A program made the position numbers and the translations under genes. The notes below the pieces were generated by a model, which was not told the origin of the DNA, ran no database searches, and saw only the letters and a list, made by a program, of their open reading frames with translations. Below are positions 40,021-48,791 of a stretch of 64,000 nucleotides of DNA, piece by piece. Positions within the stretch are counted from its first letter, which is position 1; the number at the start of each line of letters is the position of its first letter. Source of the DNA: Nocardioides sp. Root1257 (GTDB lineage Bacteria > Actinomycetota > Actinomycetes > Propionibacteriales > Nocardioidaceae); contig NZ_LMDV01000010.1 of assembly GCF_001425175.1 (NCBI RefSeq), forward strand, positions 239,301-303,300, given 5' to 3'.

Positions 40021-40749
40021 TCACAGGTCGAGGCTGGTGAGCAGGGCGACCACGAGCGGCACGATGCCGATCAGCACGAAGGCCGGCAGCAGGCACAGTC
40101 CGAGCGGCACCGCCGCCTGGACGCCGACGGCGCGGGCGCGCTCCTCGCTGTCGGCACGCCCGGTCCGGGCCAGCTCGTCGGCGAGCCTCTCGACCGCGGG
40201 GACGACCGGCGCACCGGTCGCGTGCGCGCGAGCCAGGGTGCGGCCGAGCCCGGCCAGCGCCGGGTCGTCCGTCAGCGAGGACCACACCTGCGCAGGGTCG
40301 AGCCCGAGCGACAGCCGGGCGGCCACCCCGGCAAGCCGGTCGGCTGCCGGCCCCGGGAGCGCCCGGCAGACCTGGTCGATCGCCTCCCCCGGCGCGGCGC
40401 CGGCACGGAGCGCAGCCGCGAACAGCGCGACCACGTGCGGCAGGTCACGCGCGACCGCACGTCGAGCCGCGCGGGCGGAGGCGGGCTCGGCACGACCGAT
40501 GACCACCCACGTGCCCACCGCCGCCGCGACACCCGCCGCCACCCCCACCGGCCCCGCGACGAAGACCGTCGCCGCCACGCCGGCCAGGCCTGCCCAGAAC
40601 AGCCGGTGCCGGTGCAGCCAGCCGGCGTCGGAGCTGCGAGCGGCCACCGGGCCGCCGACCACGACCGGGAGCCGCGGGCGCACCCGGACCAGGAGCGCGA
40701 CCGCCGCGGCCGCCGCGGCCGTTGCCAGCCAGATCATCGGGGTGTTCAT
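40021..40749 (-). CDS. tadC: Tad type II/IV secretion membrane platform protein TadC-like
   Basis: The 242-residue protein has an N-terminal pair of membrane helices and a T2SSF (GspF) domain at about 95-215. Characteristic segments are LPHVVALFAAALRAGAAPGEAIDQVCRALPGP and a C-terminal helix pair with LGLCLLPAFVLIGIVPLVVALL. It forms the inner-membrane platform with TadB for pilin extrusion. The ATG at 40749 overlaps the tadB stop by 4 bp. The family counterpart in M. tuberculosis is Rv3657c. Confidence 0.87.
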   Translation of the reverse strand: MNTPMIWLATAAAAAAVALLVRVRPRLPVVVGGPVAARSSDAGWLHRHRLFWAGLAGVAATVFVAGPVGVAAGVAAAVGTWVVIGRAEPASARAARRAVARDLPHVVALFAAALRAGAAPGEAIDQVCRALPGPAADRLAGVAARLSLGLDPAQVWSSLTDDPALAGLGRTLARAHATGAPVVPAVERLADELARTGRADSEERARAVGVQAAVPLGLCLLPAFVLIGIVPLVVALLTSLDL

Positions 40750-41528
40750 GCGACCTCCTCCGCGCCGCGGGCGATGGCCTCGATCCACCAGAGCCCGGCC
40801 AGCCCGAAGGCCAGGCCGAGCGCCAGGCAGCCGAGGCCGGCCGGCGTGCCGACGAGGAAGCCCCACGGGTCGCCGCCGGCGCCGGAGCCCATCACCAGGG
40901 CGAGCACCGGCAGGCCGGCGACCAGGCGTGCGGTCGCCCGGGCCGAGGCGAGCTCGCCGGCCACGACCCGGCGCGTCCCGGCCGCCGCGCGCAGCGACTC
41001 GGCGACCCGGTCGATCGTCGAGGCGAGGCCCTCGCCGGTGCGGTGCGCGACCTGCCAGGCGGCCGCGACGACCCGCAGGTCGCCCGCACCGTCGACACCC
41101 GCCGCGAGGTCGCGCATCGCGGTCGGCACGTCCGAGCCGACGCGGAAGGCCGCGGCCACCGGCGCCATGGGCGGCCAGGAGCCGGCGGCGCGGTCGAGGC
41201 ACTCCCCCGGCGCCCGGCCGGCCGCGAGCTCGCTGGCCATAACCTCGCAGGTCTCGAGCACCCGCGCCGAGACCCCTTCCGCGGCCCGGCGTCGCCGCTG
41301 ACGTCGCACGAGCGCCACGCCCGCGAAACCCGCGGCCGCCAGCACCAGGAGCAGGGCGCCGGCGCCGGGCGCGACGACGGCGGCCACCACCACGGCGGCC
41401 ACGACCAGCGGCAGCACCTGCCGCGGGGAGACCCCCGCGCGCGCCGTGCGATCCAGCCGCGCCGGCGGGCGGACGAGCAGCGCGACCGCCACCCCAGCGC
41501 AGCCCGCTGCGAGGAGCGCGGCACTCAT
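40746..41528 (-). CDS. tadB: Tad membrane platform protein TadB-like
   Basis: The 260-residue protein has N-terminal membrane helices and a T2SSF domain at about 95-220 (ETCEVMASELAAGRAPGECLDRAA, then RTGEGLASTIDRVAESLRAAAGTRR). C-terminal helices (LGCLALGLAFGLAGLWWIEAI) complete it. With TadC it makes the inner-membrane platform that the TadA ATPase drives. Both ends overlap neighbours by 4 bp (tadA upstream, tadC downstream), indicating tight stoichiometric expression. Confidence 0.87.
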   Translation of the reverse strand: MSAALLAAGCAGVAVALLVRPPARLDRTARAGVSPRQVLPLVVAAVVVAAVVAPGAGALLLVLAAAGFAGVALVRRQRRRRAAEGVSARVLETCEVMASELAAGRAPGECLDRAAGSWPPMAPVAAAFRVGSDVPTAMRDLAAGVDGAGDLRVVAAAWQVAHRTGEGLASTIDRVAESLRAAAGTRRVVAGELASARATARLVAGLPVLALVMGSGAGGDPWGFLVGTPAGLGCLALGLAFGLAGLWWIEAIARGAEEVA

Positions 41529-42682
41529 GGGGCGGCCCGGATCCGGGCCGCCAGGGAACCCGCGGCCGGTCCCGGCCGCGGCCGGGCGTCGGACCCGACG
41601 TCGAGCGCAGCGGCCATCGACACCAGGCCGTCGGCGCCGCGCGTGGGGATCGCGACCTGCCGGAGCCGGCGTACGCCGTCGGCGCCCCGGGCCAGGTGGA
41701 GCACCACGTCGACGGCGGACGCGAGCTGGCTGTGCGCGGCCGCGCGGCCGAGGCCGGCAGCGAGCGCGAGAGCCTCGACCCGGGCGGGGACGTCGAGCGC
41801 CGAGTTGGCGTGCAGGGTGCCGCAGCCACCCTCGTGGCCGGTGTTGAGAGCGGCCAGCAGGTCGACGATCTCCGCGCCGCGGACCTCGCCGACCACGAGT
41901 CGGTCGGGTCGCATCCGCAGCGCCTGGCGCACCAGGGTGCGGACCTCGACGGCGCCGGCACCCTCCAGGTTGGCGGGCCTACCCTCGAGGGCGACGACGT
42001 GGGGATGGTCGGGCCGCAGCTCGCTGGCGTCCTCGACCACGACGAGGCGTTCGCCGGGGTCGACCCGGGCCAGGAGGGCGGCCAGCAGGGTGGTCTTGCC
42101 GGAGCCCGTGCCGCCGCTGACGAGGAACGCCAGGCGCGCGGTCACGATCGCGTCGAGCAGCTCGGCCGTCGCCGGGTCGACCGTGCCGTGCTCGACCAGC
42201 TCGTCGAGCGTGAACGCCTGACGTCGCGGGACGCGCAGCGAGATCACCGTGCCCGGTCGGGCCAGCGGCGCCAGGACCGCGTGGAACCGCGATCCGTCGG
42301 GCAGCCGAAGGTCGACGTGCGGCGTCGCGTCGTCCAGCCTGCGCCCGCCGAGCGCGGCGAGCCGTTGTGCCAACCGGCGCACGGACTCCTCGTCGGGGAA
42401 GCGCACCGCGGTGAGCTCGAGTCCCCGTCCCCGGTCGAGGTAGACCTGCTCCGCGCCGTTGACCAGCACGTCGGTCACGTGCGGGGTCCGCAGCAGCGGC
42501 TCGAGGGGGCCGGCCCCGACGACGTCGCGACGCAGCGTCTCGTAGACCGCGAGCACCTCGGCGTCCCCGACGGGCCGCCCGGTCTCGCGCAGCGCCTCGG
42601 CGACCCGGTGCGGCGTCAGCGCGCCCGGCGTCCTGGCCAGACGGTCGCGGACCGTCTCCAGGTCCGTCACCTGGAACGTCAT
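41525..42682 (-). CDS. tadA: Tad secretion ATPase TadA/CpaF
   Basis: The 385-residue GspE/CpaF-type ATPase has Walker A at 190-198 (GGTGSGKTT), Asp box VVVEDASELRP, Walker B around LVVGEVRGAE and the His box HEGGCGTLHANS. The N-terminal part (VTDVLVNGAEQVYLDRG) is typical of CpaF. It is a cytoplasmic hexameric motor for pilus assembly. The ATG at 42682 overlaps the CpaE-like gene by 4 bp. Family: helicase/secretion neighbourhood ATPase. Confidence 0.93.
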   Translation of the reverse strand: MTFQVTDLETVRDRLARTPGALTPHRVAEALRETGRPVGDAEVLAVYETLRRDVVGAGPLEPLLRTPHVTDVLVNGAEQVYLDRGRGLELTAVRFPDEESVRRLAQRLAALGGRRLDDATPHVDLRLPDGSRFHAVLAPLARPGTVISLRVPRRQAFTLDELVEHGTVDPATAELLDAIVTARLAFLVSGGTGSGKTTLLAALLARVDPGERLVVVEDASELRPDHPHVVALEGRPANLEGAGAVEVRTLVRQALRMRPDRLVVGEVRGAEIVDLLAALNTGHEGGCGTLHANSALDVPARVEALALAAGLGRAAAHSQLASAVDVVLHLARGADGVRRLRQVAIPTRGADGLVSMAAALDVGSDARPRPGPAAGSLAARIRAAP

Positions 42683-43728
42683 GCCGCGGCCGCGTGCAGG
42701 AGCGTGAGCTGGTCCAGCGCCTCCCCTGCCGCCCGCCCGAGCGACCCGCGGCGGGAGCGGACCGGGCCGAGGCCGAGGTCGATGGACTCGGCGAGACCCC
42801 GCTGATCGGCCATGGTGACCAGCACGGGGACCCGGGTCGCGCGAGCGATCGCGGACGACGCGACGCCGGTGCCGCGCACCACCAGCCGCACCCGGCCAGG
42901 GTCGGGCTGACGGGCACAGATCCGAACGGCAGAGGCGACGCCGGCGACGGACGGGACGACGACCACGAGCAGCCGGTCGCAGCGGGCGACGAGCTCGTCG
43001 ACCAGCGCGTCGTCGGACCGCGGCAGGTCCACCACCACGAAGTCGTGGCCGCGCTGGGCCGCCGAGAGCACCTCGCGGACGGCGAACGCCTGCAGCGTTC
43101 CGGGCGCCCCTGCGTGCCAGGTGAGCGCCGCGAGGTCCTCACGGCGGGGCAGTGCCTCGCGCAGGGACCGCGCGCTCAGCCGGCCCGTGGTGTGGCAGAG
43201 CCCGTCCCAGCGCACCCCGTCGCGCTCCTCGAGGCCGAGCACCCGGTCGACGCCGGGGCCGAGGGGGTCGGCGTCGACGACCACCGCCCGACCGCGCCGG
43301 GCGGCCAGCTGGCCGAGCGCGCACGCGAAGGTCGTCGCCCCCGCGCCGCCGCTGCCGCCGATCACCCCGATCACCGCGCCGGCGGGTCGTTGCGGGTCGC
43401 CCAGGTCGGTCAGCGCCTCGACCAGCCATCCCTCCGACGCCGGCAGCTGGGCGACGCTCTCGCCGCCCAGCGCGACCGTCACCCGGAACATCTCGTCGGG
43501 CACCGGGCCCCAGGCCACCACGTGCACCCCGGACCGGCGCGCCGGCGAGATCGCGGCCAGCTCGGCGGCGACGTCGCTGCCGACCAGCACCAGCGGGGCC
43601 ATCGGCCAGCGCCGCAGCGCCGCGCCGAGGTCCGGCGCCACATCGGGTGTGATGCCGGCGGCCGCGGCCAGGCGCAGCAGCTGGTCCAGCAGGGACTGGT
43701 CACGGGTGACGATGAGCGGAGCGGTCAT
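42679..43728 (-). CDS. CpaE/Ssd-like ParA-family ATPase of the Tad locus
   Basis: The 349-residue protein has an N-terminal receiver-like domain (about 1-100) without a conserved phospho-Asp pocket. A ParA/MinD-like domain (about 110-330) has the deviant P-loop GGSGGAGATT, where both usual lysines of KGGxGKT are missing. VVVDADPLGPGVDRVLG and VVVDLPR follow. It matches the septum-site-determining/CpaE-like family (Rv3660c type), thought to position the Tad machine or affect division. It leads the pilus operon from an ATG at 43728, divergent from the HAD gene. Confidence 0.85.
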   Translation of the reverse strand: MTAPLIVTRDQSLLDQLLRLAAAAGITPDVAPDLGAALRRWPMAPLVLVGSDVAAELAAISPARRSGVHVVAWGPVPDEMFRVTVALGGESVAQLPASEGWLVEALTDLGDPQRPAGAVIGVIGGSGGAGATTFACALGQLAARRGRAVVVDADPLGPGVDRVLGLEERDGVRWDGLCHTTGRLSARSLREALPRREDLAALTWHAGAPGTLQAFAVREVLSAAQRGHDFVVVDLPRSDDALVDELVARCDRLLVVVVPSVAGVASAVRICARQPDPGRVRLVVRGTGVASSAIARATRVPVLVTMADQRGLAESIDLGLGPVRSRRGSLGRAAGEALDQLTLLHAAAA

Positions 43729-43848
43729 GGCGGCGATGCTTCCCGCTGCCGCCCTCAGGGGCGACCGGGTGGATTTCCCTTGTGGACAAGGCGGTTCGAC
43801 GGCGGCGCTGTGGACGGAACCCGGCCCGCACCCACCTACGATGGGGCC

Positions 43849-44643
43849 ATGGCGCACACCGCGGCGTTCTTCGACCTCGACAAGACGATCATCGCCAAGT
43901 CGAGCACGCTCGCCTTCAGCAAGCCGTTCCAGGCCGGCGGCCTGATCACGCGGCGCGCGGTGCTGCGCTCGGCGTACGCCCAGTTCGTCTACCTCGTCGG
44001 CGGCGCGGACCACGACCAGATGGAGAAGATGCGGCAGTTCATGTCGCAGCTCTGCACCGGCTGGGACGTCGCGACCGTGCGCGAGATCGTCGCCGACACG
44101 CTCTACAACGTCGTCGAGCCGATCGTGTACGACGAGGCCGTGTCGCTGATCGAGGAGCACCGGCTCGCCGGTCGCGACGTCGTCATCGTGTCGGCCTCGG
44201 GCTCCGAGGTCGTCGAGCCGATCGCCGCGATGCTGGGCGCCGACCGGGTGATCGCGACCCGGATGGAGATCGTCGACGGTCGCTACAGCGGCGAGATCGA
44301 GTACTACGCGTACGCCGAGGAGAAGGCGCGCGCGATCCGCGAGCTCGCCGAGGAGGTCGGCTACGACCTGGACGACAGCTACGCCTACAGCGACTCGGTG
44401 ACCGACGTGCCGATGCTGGAGGCCGTCGGCCACTCCTTCGCGGTCAACCCGGACAAGGAGCTGCGCAAGGCGGCGAGCGTCCACGAGTGGCCCGTGCTGG
44501 TCTTCACGAAGCCGGTCGCACTGCGCGCCCGGATGCCGCTGCCTCCGGCTGGACCGACCCTCGCGGCGCTCGCCGTGGGCGGCGTCGTGGCGGTCGGCGG
44601 GGTGCTCTGGGCCAACGCCCGACGCCGCCGTCTCGGCGCCTGA
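43849..44643 (+). CDS. HAD-IB family phosphatase (SerB-like), membrane-tailed
   Basis: The 264-residue protein has HAD motif I FFDLDKTII (nucleophile D9, acid D11). Motif II is VIVSASGSEVVEP, and a motif III Lys in EEKARAIREL precedes motif IV AYSDSVTDVPML. The cap and layout fit the HAD-IB (SerB-related) subfamily; the physiological substrate is unknown. A C-terminal hydrophobic helix (about 238-258) could anchor it to the membrane. It is divergent from the Ssd/CpaE-like gene, as in Mycobacterium (Rv3661 next to Rv3660c), so the pair is conserved. Confidence 0.88.
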   Translation: MAHTAAFFDLDKTIIAKSSTLAFSKPFQAGGLITRRAVLRSAYAQFVYLVGGADHDQMEKMRQFMSQLCTGWDVATVREIVADTLYNVVEPIVYDEAVSLIEEHRLAGRDVVIVSASGSEVVEPIAAMLGADRVIATRMEIVDGRYSGEIEYYAYAEEKARAIRELAEEVGYDLDDSYAYSDSVTDVPMLEAVGHSFAVNPDKELRKAASVHEWPVLVFTKPVALRARMPLPPAGPTLAALAVGGVVAVGGVLWANARRRRLGA

Positions 44644-44850
44644 TCCGACCCACCAATCACCCGGCAAGTCAACCCTTGCGGACTGATCGGGACCGGCGTA
44701 CACATGAGGTCAGAACTCCACATCCTGCACGTGAGCCTGGTACCCACGCGGCGATCTACCCTTCATCAGGGCGTTGGCCGAGCCGGGATACACCCGGGGC
44801 CGCAGTTAGAGAGTGCACGCTTGGTAGCCAACGGCGTCACGTGTCAGCGA

Positions 44851-44885
44851 CGGCACCCGGCCCACCACTCGAGAACCGGGTGCCG
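44851..44885. terminator. hairpin between convergent HAD and Fic-like genes
   Basis: CGGCACCCGG (44851-44860) pairs perfectly with CCGGGTGCCG (44876-44885) over a 15-nt loop. It lies in the 287-bp gap between stops at 44643 and 44931 and can end the minus-strand transcript or the HAD transcript. Confidence 0.6.
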
Positions 44886-44930
44886 TTCGCACGGGTGGAC
44901 TCCGGGGTGGTCGAGCGGGAGGCAGCAGCC

Positions 44931-45656
44931 TCAGTCGGCCGACCGTCTCAGCGGACTCGCCTCGGCCCCCGCGGCGTACGCCTCGGCGGCGTAGAGCAGC
45001 CAGGCGTGCACCCCGGCGCCGCCGCCGTCGCGGTAGCCGCGCAGGTTGGACTCGTACGCCGCCCGCAGCGCCAGGTGGCCGGCCTCCGGCACGACCAGCG
45101 ACTTCTCGTCGACGCCCCGGGCGACCAGGACGAGCCGCTCGGCGGCCCGCGCGACGATGCCGTTGTGCGAGGCGAACGGTGCCGCGGTCGCGAGCGTCGC
45201 GTGCACGATCGCCGCGACCAGCAGCGCCGGGGCCTCGGTCGGCGCGGTCATCAGCTGGCCGACGCCGCGCAGCGTCTCGGCAGCTCCCCCGTCGCGCGGG
45301 CGGCCGCGGCTCTCGGCCGGCAGCCCGGCCGCCGCCAGCGCGTGGATGCGCGCCAGCGCCTGCAGCGGAGCGCGGCTCAGTGCCGGAGCCAGGCCGAGCA
45401 GCTCGGTGGACACCCGCACCGCGTCGGCGGAGGTCTCGTCGCCCGTGCCGGCGCGCACCTCGGTCAGGGTCGCCGCCGAGCCCTCCAGCACGGCGCTCGC
45501 GTGCGCCCCGCGCAGCAGGCTCTCGGCGGTCGTCTCGGGAGAGGTACGGCGCAGACCGCGGTCGCGCAGCATCACGTCGATCCCGTCGCGGGCGGCGGCG
45601 TATGCCGAGGGGACGCCCTCGAGGGACACCAGGTGCGACAACGGATCCGGGCTCAC
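44931..45656 (-). CDS. Fic-fold-like protein with degenerate active site
   Basis: The 241-residue, mostly helical protein has a segment ATLATAAPFASHNGIVARAAERL that aligns with the Fic motif HPFxDGNGRxxR. The catalytic His is Ala and the DGNGR loop reads SHNGI, so AMP transfer is unlikely. An upstream ALEGSAATL segment resembles a family helix. It may be a pseudo-enzyme or scaffold. It stays with the Tad/HAD neighbourhood, where M. tuberculosis has an uncharacterised gene (Rv3662c). The ATG or GTG start at 45656 lies 35 bp from the divergent methyltransferase start. Confidence 0.6.
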   Translation of the reverse strand: MSPDPLSHLVSLEGVPSAYAAARDGIDVMLRDRGLRRTSPETTAESLLRGAHASAVLEGSAATLTEVRAGTGDETSADAVRVSTELLGLAPALSRAPLQALARIHALAAAGLPAESRGRPRDGGAAETLRGVGQLMTAPTEAPALLVAAIVHATLATAAPFASHNGIVARAAERLVLVARGVDEKSLVVPEAGHLALRAAYESNLRGYRDGGGAGVHAWLLYAAEAYAAGAEASPLRRSAD

Positions 45657-45691
45657 CGGCGAAAGGCTATCCGGCGGGTACGGTTGGACCG

Positions 45692-46501
45692 ATGACTGAT
45701 CCCGCCCGTTCCTTCGGCTCCGTCGCCGATGCCTACGACCGTGGTCGGCCCGGCTACCCCGCCGAGGCCGCGACGTGGCTCGTGGGCGACGAGCCGGTCA
45801 CCGTCCTCGAGATCGGCGCCGGCACCGGCAAGCTGACCGAGGCGCTGGTGGCGGTCGGCCACGACGTGCACGCCACCGACCCCGACGACGCGATGCTCGC
45901 CCGGCTGCGCGCCCGCCTGCCCGACGTCCCGACCTCGGTCGCCTCCGCCGAGGAGCTGCCCGCCGCCGACGGGTCGTACGACGTGGTGGTGGCCGGCCAG
46001 GCGTTCCACTGGTTCGACCTCGACCGGGCCCTGCCGGAGATCGCGCGCGTGCTGCGACCCGGCGGCCGGCTGGCCCTGGTGTGGAACCAGCGCGACGAGC
46101 AGATCCCGTGGGTGCGCAAGCTCGGTCGGGTCATCGGCACCCAGGAGCACCTCCGCGACGCGGGCCCGCTGGTCGAGTCGGCGTACTTCGACGACGTCGA
46201 GGAGGAGTCGTTCCGGCACTGGCAGCTGATCGACCGCGACTCCGTGCAGGACCTGGCGCTCTCGCGCTCCAACCTCGCCGTGATGGACGAGCCGGCCCGG
46301 GAGGCCAAGCTCGCCGAGGTGCTCGCGCTGTACGACGACTACGGGCGCGGCATGGACGGCATGCAGCTGCCCTACCTCGCCTTCTGCTTCCGGGCGACCG
46401 TCGCGCAGCGGCCGGCCCCGACCGACCCGGCAGCCGACGCCGGCCCCGCGACCACGGCACCCGCCGAGAGCGACGACGTCCTGCTCATCGACTTCAGCTG
46501 A
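45692..46501 (+). CDS. class I SAM-dependent methyltransferase (type 11)
   Basis: The 269-residue protein has motif I VLEIGAGTGKLTEAL, acidic HATDPDDAML, YDVVVAGQAFHWFD and EIARVLRPGGRLALVW: the UbiE/Methyltransf_11 pattern. An acidic C-terminal tail of about 30 residues (DDVLLIDFS) is added. Small-molecule methylation is likely; the substrate is unknown. The ATG at 45692 follows the divergent Fic-like start. It precedes the histidine kinase gene by 15 bp and may be co-transcribed with it. Confidence 0.85.
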   Translation: MTDPARSFGSVADAYDRGRPGYPAEAATWLVGDEPVTVLEIGAGTGKLTEALVAVGHDVHATDPDDAMLARLRARLPDVPTSVASAEELPAADGSYDVVVAGQAFHWFDLDRALPEIARVLRPGGRLALVWNQRDEQIPWVRKLGRVIGTQEHLRDAGPLVESAYFDDVEEESFRHWQLIDRDSVQDLALSRSNLAVMDEPAREAKLAEVLALYDDYGRGMDGMQLPYLAFCFRATVAQRPAPTDPAADAGPATTAPAESDDVLLIDFS

Positions 46502-46516
46502 GACCGCGGCCCGACG

Positions 46517-47632
46517 ATGCCCCGACCGTGGCGCCGCCGGCACCTGGGCACCGAGGCCGACCGGGCCACCTTCCGCACGCTCCACAACGCCTCGCTGGCG
46601 GCACCCCCGCTGCGCGCGGGGCTGACCGGCGAGAGCGCCGAGCGCAGCATCCGGCACCTCCACGACCTGCTGGGCAGCCCGGCCCTCGCGCTGACCGACA
46701 CCGCCGGCCCCCTGGCCTGGCACGGGCACGGGCAGCACCACGAGGAGCAGTGCGCCCGGCTGGCGGCGGCGACCGTCGAGGTCGGGCGCACCCGCGTCTT
46801 CGACCGCGGCGACCTGCCCTGCGACGTGGCGGGCTGCGAGATCCGGTCGGCGGTCGTGAGCCCGCTGGTCACCGAGGAGCGGGTCGTCGGCACCCTCCAG
46901 GTCTTCGCCGCCGCCCCGACCGCGGGCCTCGCCCGCGCCGCCGACGAGGTCGCGCTCTGGGTCGGCGCCCAGCTCGAGCTCGCCGAGCTCGACGCCTCGC
47001 GCACCCGGCTGATGGAGGCCGAGGTGCGCGCCATGCGGGCCCAGATCAGCCCGCACTTCATCTACAACTCGCTCGGCGCGATCGCGAGCTTCGTGCGCAC
47101 CGACCCCGACCGGGCCCGCGAGCTGCTGCTGGAGTTCGCCGACTTCACCCGCTACTCCTTCCGCCGGCACGGCGAGTACACGACGCTCGCCGAGGAGCTC
47201 CGCTCGGTCGAGCGCTACCTGCTGCTGGAGCAGGCGCGCTTCGGCGACCGGCTCCGGGTGACCCTGCGGATCGCCCCGGAGGTGCTGCCCGTCGCCGTGC
47301 CGTTCCTGTGCATCCAGCCGTTGGTCGAGAACGCCGTACGCCACGGCCTCGAGTCGGCCGAGGGTGGTGGCTCGATCAGCATCGTGGCCCGCGACCAGGA
47401 CCAGGAGTGCGTGATCGAGGTGGAGGACGACGGCGTGGGCGAGGACCCCGACGTCGTACGGCGCGCGCTCGCCGGCGACGCCGCCCTCGACTCGGTCGGG
47501 CTGGGCAACGTCGACGGCCGGCTGCGGACGACGTTCGGTGACGACTACGGGCTGGTGGTGGAAACTGCTCCGGGAGCGGGTACGAGAGTGACGGTCCGCG
47601 TCCCCAAGTTCGCCCCGGGAGTGCACGTATGA
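46517..47632 (+). CDS. LytS-type sensor histidine kinase, soluble
   Basis: The 371-residue protein has an N-terminal GAF-like domain (about 35-145, CEIRSAVVSPLVTEERVVGTLQVFAA) and a coiled linker (about 150-172). The His_kinase domain has the phospho-acceptor H180 in QISPHFIYNSL, and the ATPase has LVENAVRHGLES and VEDDGVGE. LytS/BtsS family kinases usually have several membrane helices; here none is visible, so the sensor is cytoplasmic. The response regulator gene begins 10 bp downstream, and a solute symporter follows in the same operon, suggesting control of uptake of the sensed compound. Confidence 0.9.
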   Translation: MPRPWRRRHLGTEADRATFRTLHNASLAAPPLRAGLTGESAERSIRHLHDLLGSPALALTDTAGPLAWHGHGQHHEEQCARLAAATVEVGRTRVFDRGDLPCDVAGCEIRSAVVSPLVTEERVVGTLQVFAAAPTAGLARAADEVALWVGAQLELAELDASRTRLMEAEVRAMRAQISPHFIYNSLGAIASFVRTDPDRARELLLEFADFTRYSFRRHGEYTTLAEELRSVERYLLLEQARFGDRLRVTLRIAPEVLPVAVPFLCIQPLVENAVRHGLESAEGGGSISIVARDQDQECVIEVEDDGVGEDPDVVRRALAGDAALDSVGLGNVDGRLRTTFGDDYGLVVETAPGAGTRVTVRVPKFAPGVHV

Positions 47633-47642
47633 GAGTCGACCC

Positions 47643-48389
47643 ATGAGAGTCCTGGTCGTCGACGACGAGCAGCCCGCGCTCGACGAGCTCGCGTTCCTGC
47701 TCGGCGCCGAGCCGCGGGTCAGCGCCGTCGTCACCAGCTCGTCGGCGACCGATGCCCTGCGCATCCTGCGGGAGAGTGCCGTCGACGCGGTCTTCCTCGA
47801 CATCCAGATGCCGGGGCTGACCGGGCTCGAGCTGGCGCAGGTGCTGAGCCGCTTCCGGACGCCGCCGCCGGTGGTCTTCGTGACCGCGCACGAGCAGCAC
47901 GCCGTCGAGGCCTTCGACCTGCACGCCGTCGACTACGTGCTGAAGCCGGTGCGCGCCGACCGCCTCACCGAGGCCGTACGCCGCGTCGTCAGCACCGTCG
48001 AGGGCAAGGCCGAGTCGAGCACGGCGAAGGACGACGCGCAGGTGGCGGTCGAGCGGGGCGGGGTCACCCGCTTCCTCAACCGCTGCGACATCACGCACGT
48101 GGAGGCCCAGGGCGACTACGCCCGGCTGCACACCGCGACCGAGTCGCACCTGGTCCGCAGTCCCCTGACCACGCTCGAGGAGGAGTGGGCCACCGCCGGG
48201 TTCGTGCGGATCCACCGCTCGCTCCTGGTCTCGCTCGACCACGTCACCGAGGTCCGGATGGACGGCGGTCGCTGCACGGTCGTCGTGGGCCCTGCCAAGG
48301 ACGGGCCTGGCGTCGAGCTGGTCGTCAGCCGGCGGCACACCCGCGAGCTGCGCGAGCTGCTGCTGGCCTCGCGGACCGCTGGCCCGTGA
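47643..48389 (+). CDS. LytTR-family response regulator
   Basis: The 248-residue protein has a receiver domain (1-118) with acidic pocket D7-D8, phosphorylation site D53 (VFLDIQMPG) and the conserved Lys in YVLKPV. A LytTR DNA-binding domain (about 140-245) has HVEAQGDYARLHTATESHLVRSPLTTLEEEW. It pairs with the LytS-type kinase upstream. The stop overlaps the GTG of the next gene by 4 bp, translationally linking the regulator to the transport genes. LytTR proteins bind direct repeats of about 9 bp; I did not find a clear set upstream of this operon. Confidence 0.93.
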   Translation: MRVLVVDDEQPALDELAFLLGAEPRVSAVVTSSSATDALRILRESAVDAVFLDIQMPGLTGLELAQVLSRFRTPPPVVFVTAHEQHAVEAFDLHAVDYVLKPVRADRLTEAVRRVVSTVEGKAESSTAKDDAQVAVERGGVTRFLNRCDITHVEAQGDYARLHTATESHLVRSPLTTLEEEWATAGFVRIHRSLLVSLDHVTEVRMDGGRCTVVVGPAKDGPGVELVVSRRHTRELRELLLASRTAGP

Positions 48390-48775
48390 CCGAGCCCGGC
48401 CAGCATCCGGCGGAGCCGCCGGAGCGGGTGCGGGTCACCGGCCCGCCGAGCCGGCGGGCGGCGACGGCCCGCACGTCCGACATCGACGCCGGCACCCGTC
48501 TCGGTGGCGTCTACATGCGCTCGCTGCTGCGCGAGCAGCTCCGGCTCGCGCTCGGCGTGCTGGCCGTGATGGCGCTGACGATCGGGCTGCTGCCGCTCGC
48601 CTTCTACCTGGCGCCCGAGCTCTCCGAGGTCCGCCTGCTCGGCGTACCGCTCGGTTGGCTGCTGCTCGGCGTCGTCGTCTACCCGGCGCTGGTCGCGCTC
48701 GGCTGGGGCTACGTACGACGGGCCGAGCGCAACGAGCGCGACTTCGCCGAGATCGTCTCGGAGCAGGACGCATGA
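48386..48775 (+). CDS. two-TM small protein, likely symporter partner (DUF485-like position)
   Basis: The 129-residue protein has a polar N-terminus of about 50 residues. Two membrane helices (about 54-76 and 82-108) and a short charged tail (RRAERNERDFAEIVSEQDA) follow. Size and placement directly before a sodium:solute symporter mirror the DUF485 protein at 60927 before actP, although sequence identity is not obvious. The start is GTG 48386, overlapping the response regulator stop. It may help the symporter fold or couple; the role is inferred. Confidence 0.65.
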   Translation: MTEPGQHPAEPPERVRVTGPPSRRAATARTSDIDAGTRLGGVYMRSLLREQLRLALGVLAVMALTIGLLPLAFYLAPELSEVRLLGVPLGWLLLGVVVYPALVALGWGYVRRAERNERDFAEIVSEQDA

Positions 48776-48791
48776 GCGAGCGAGTGCGTGC

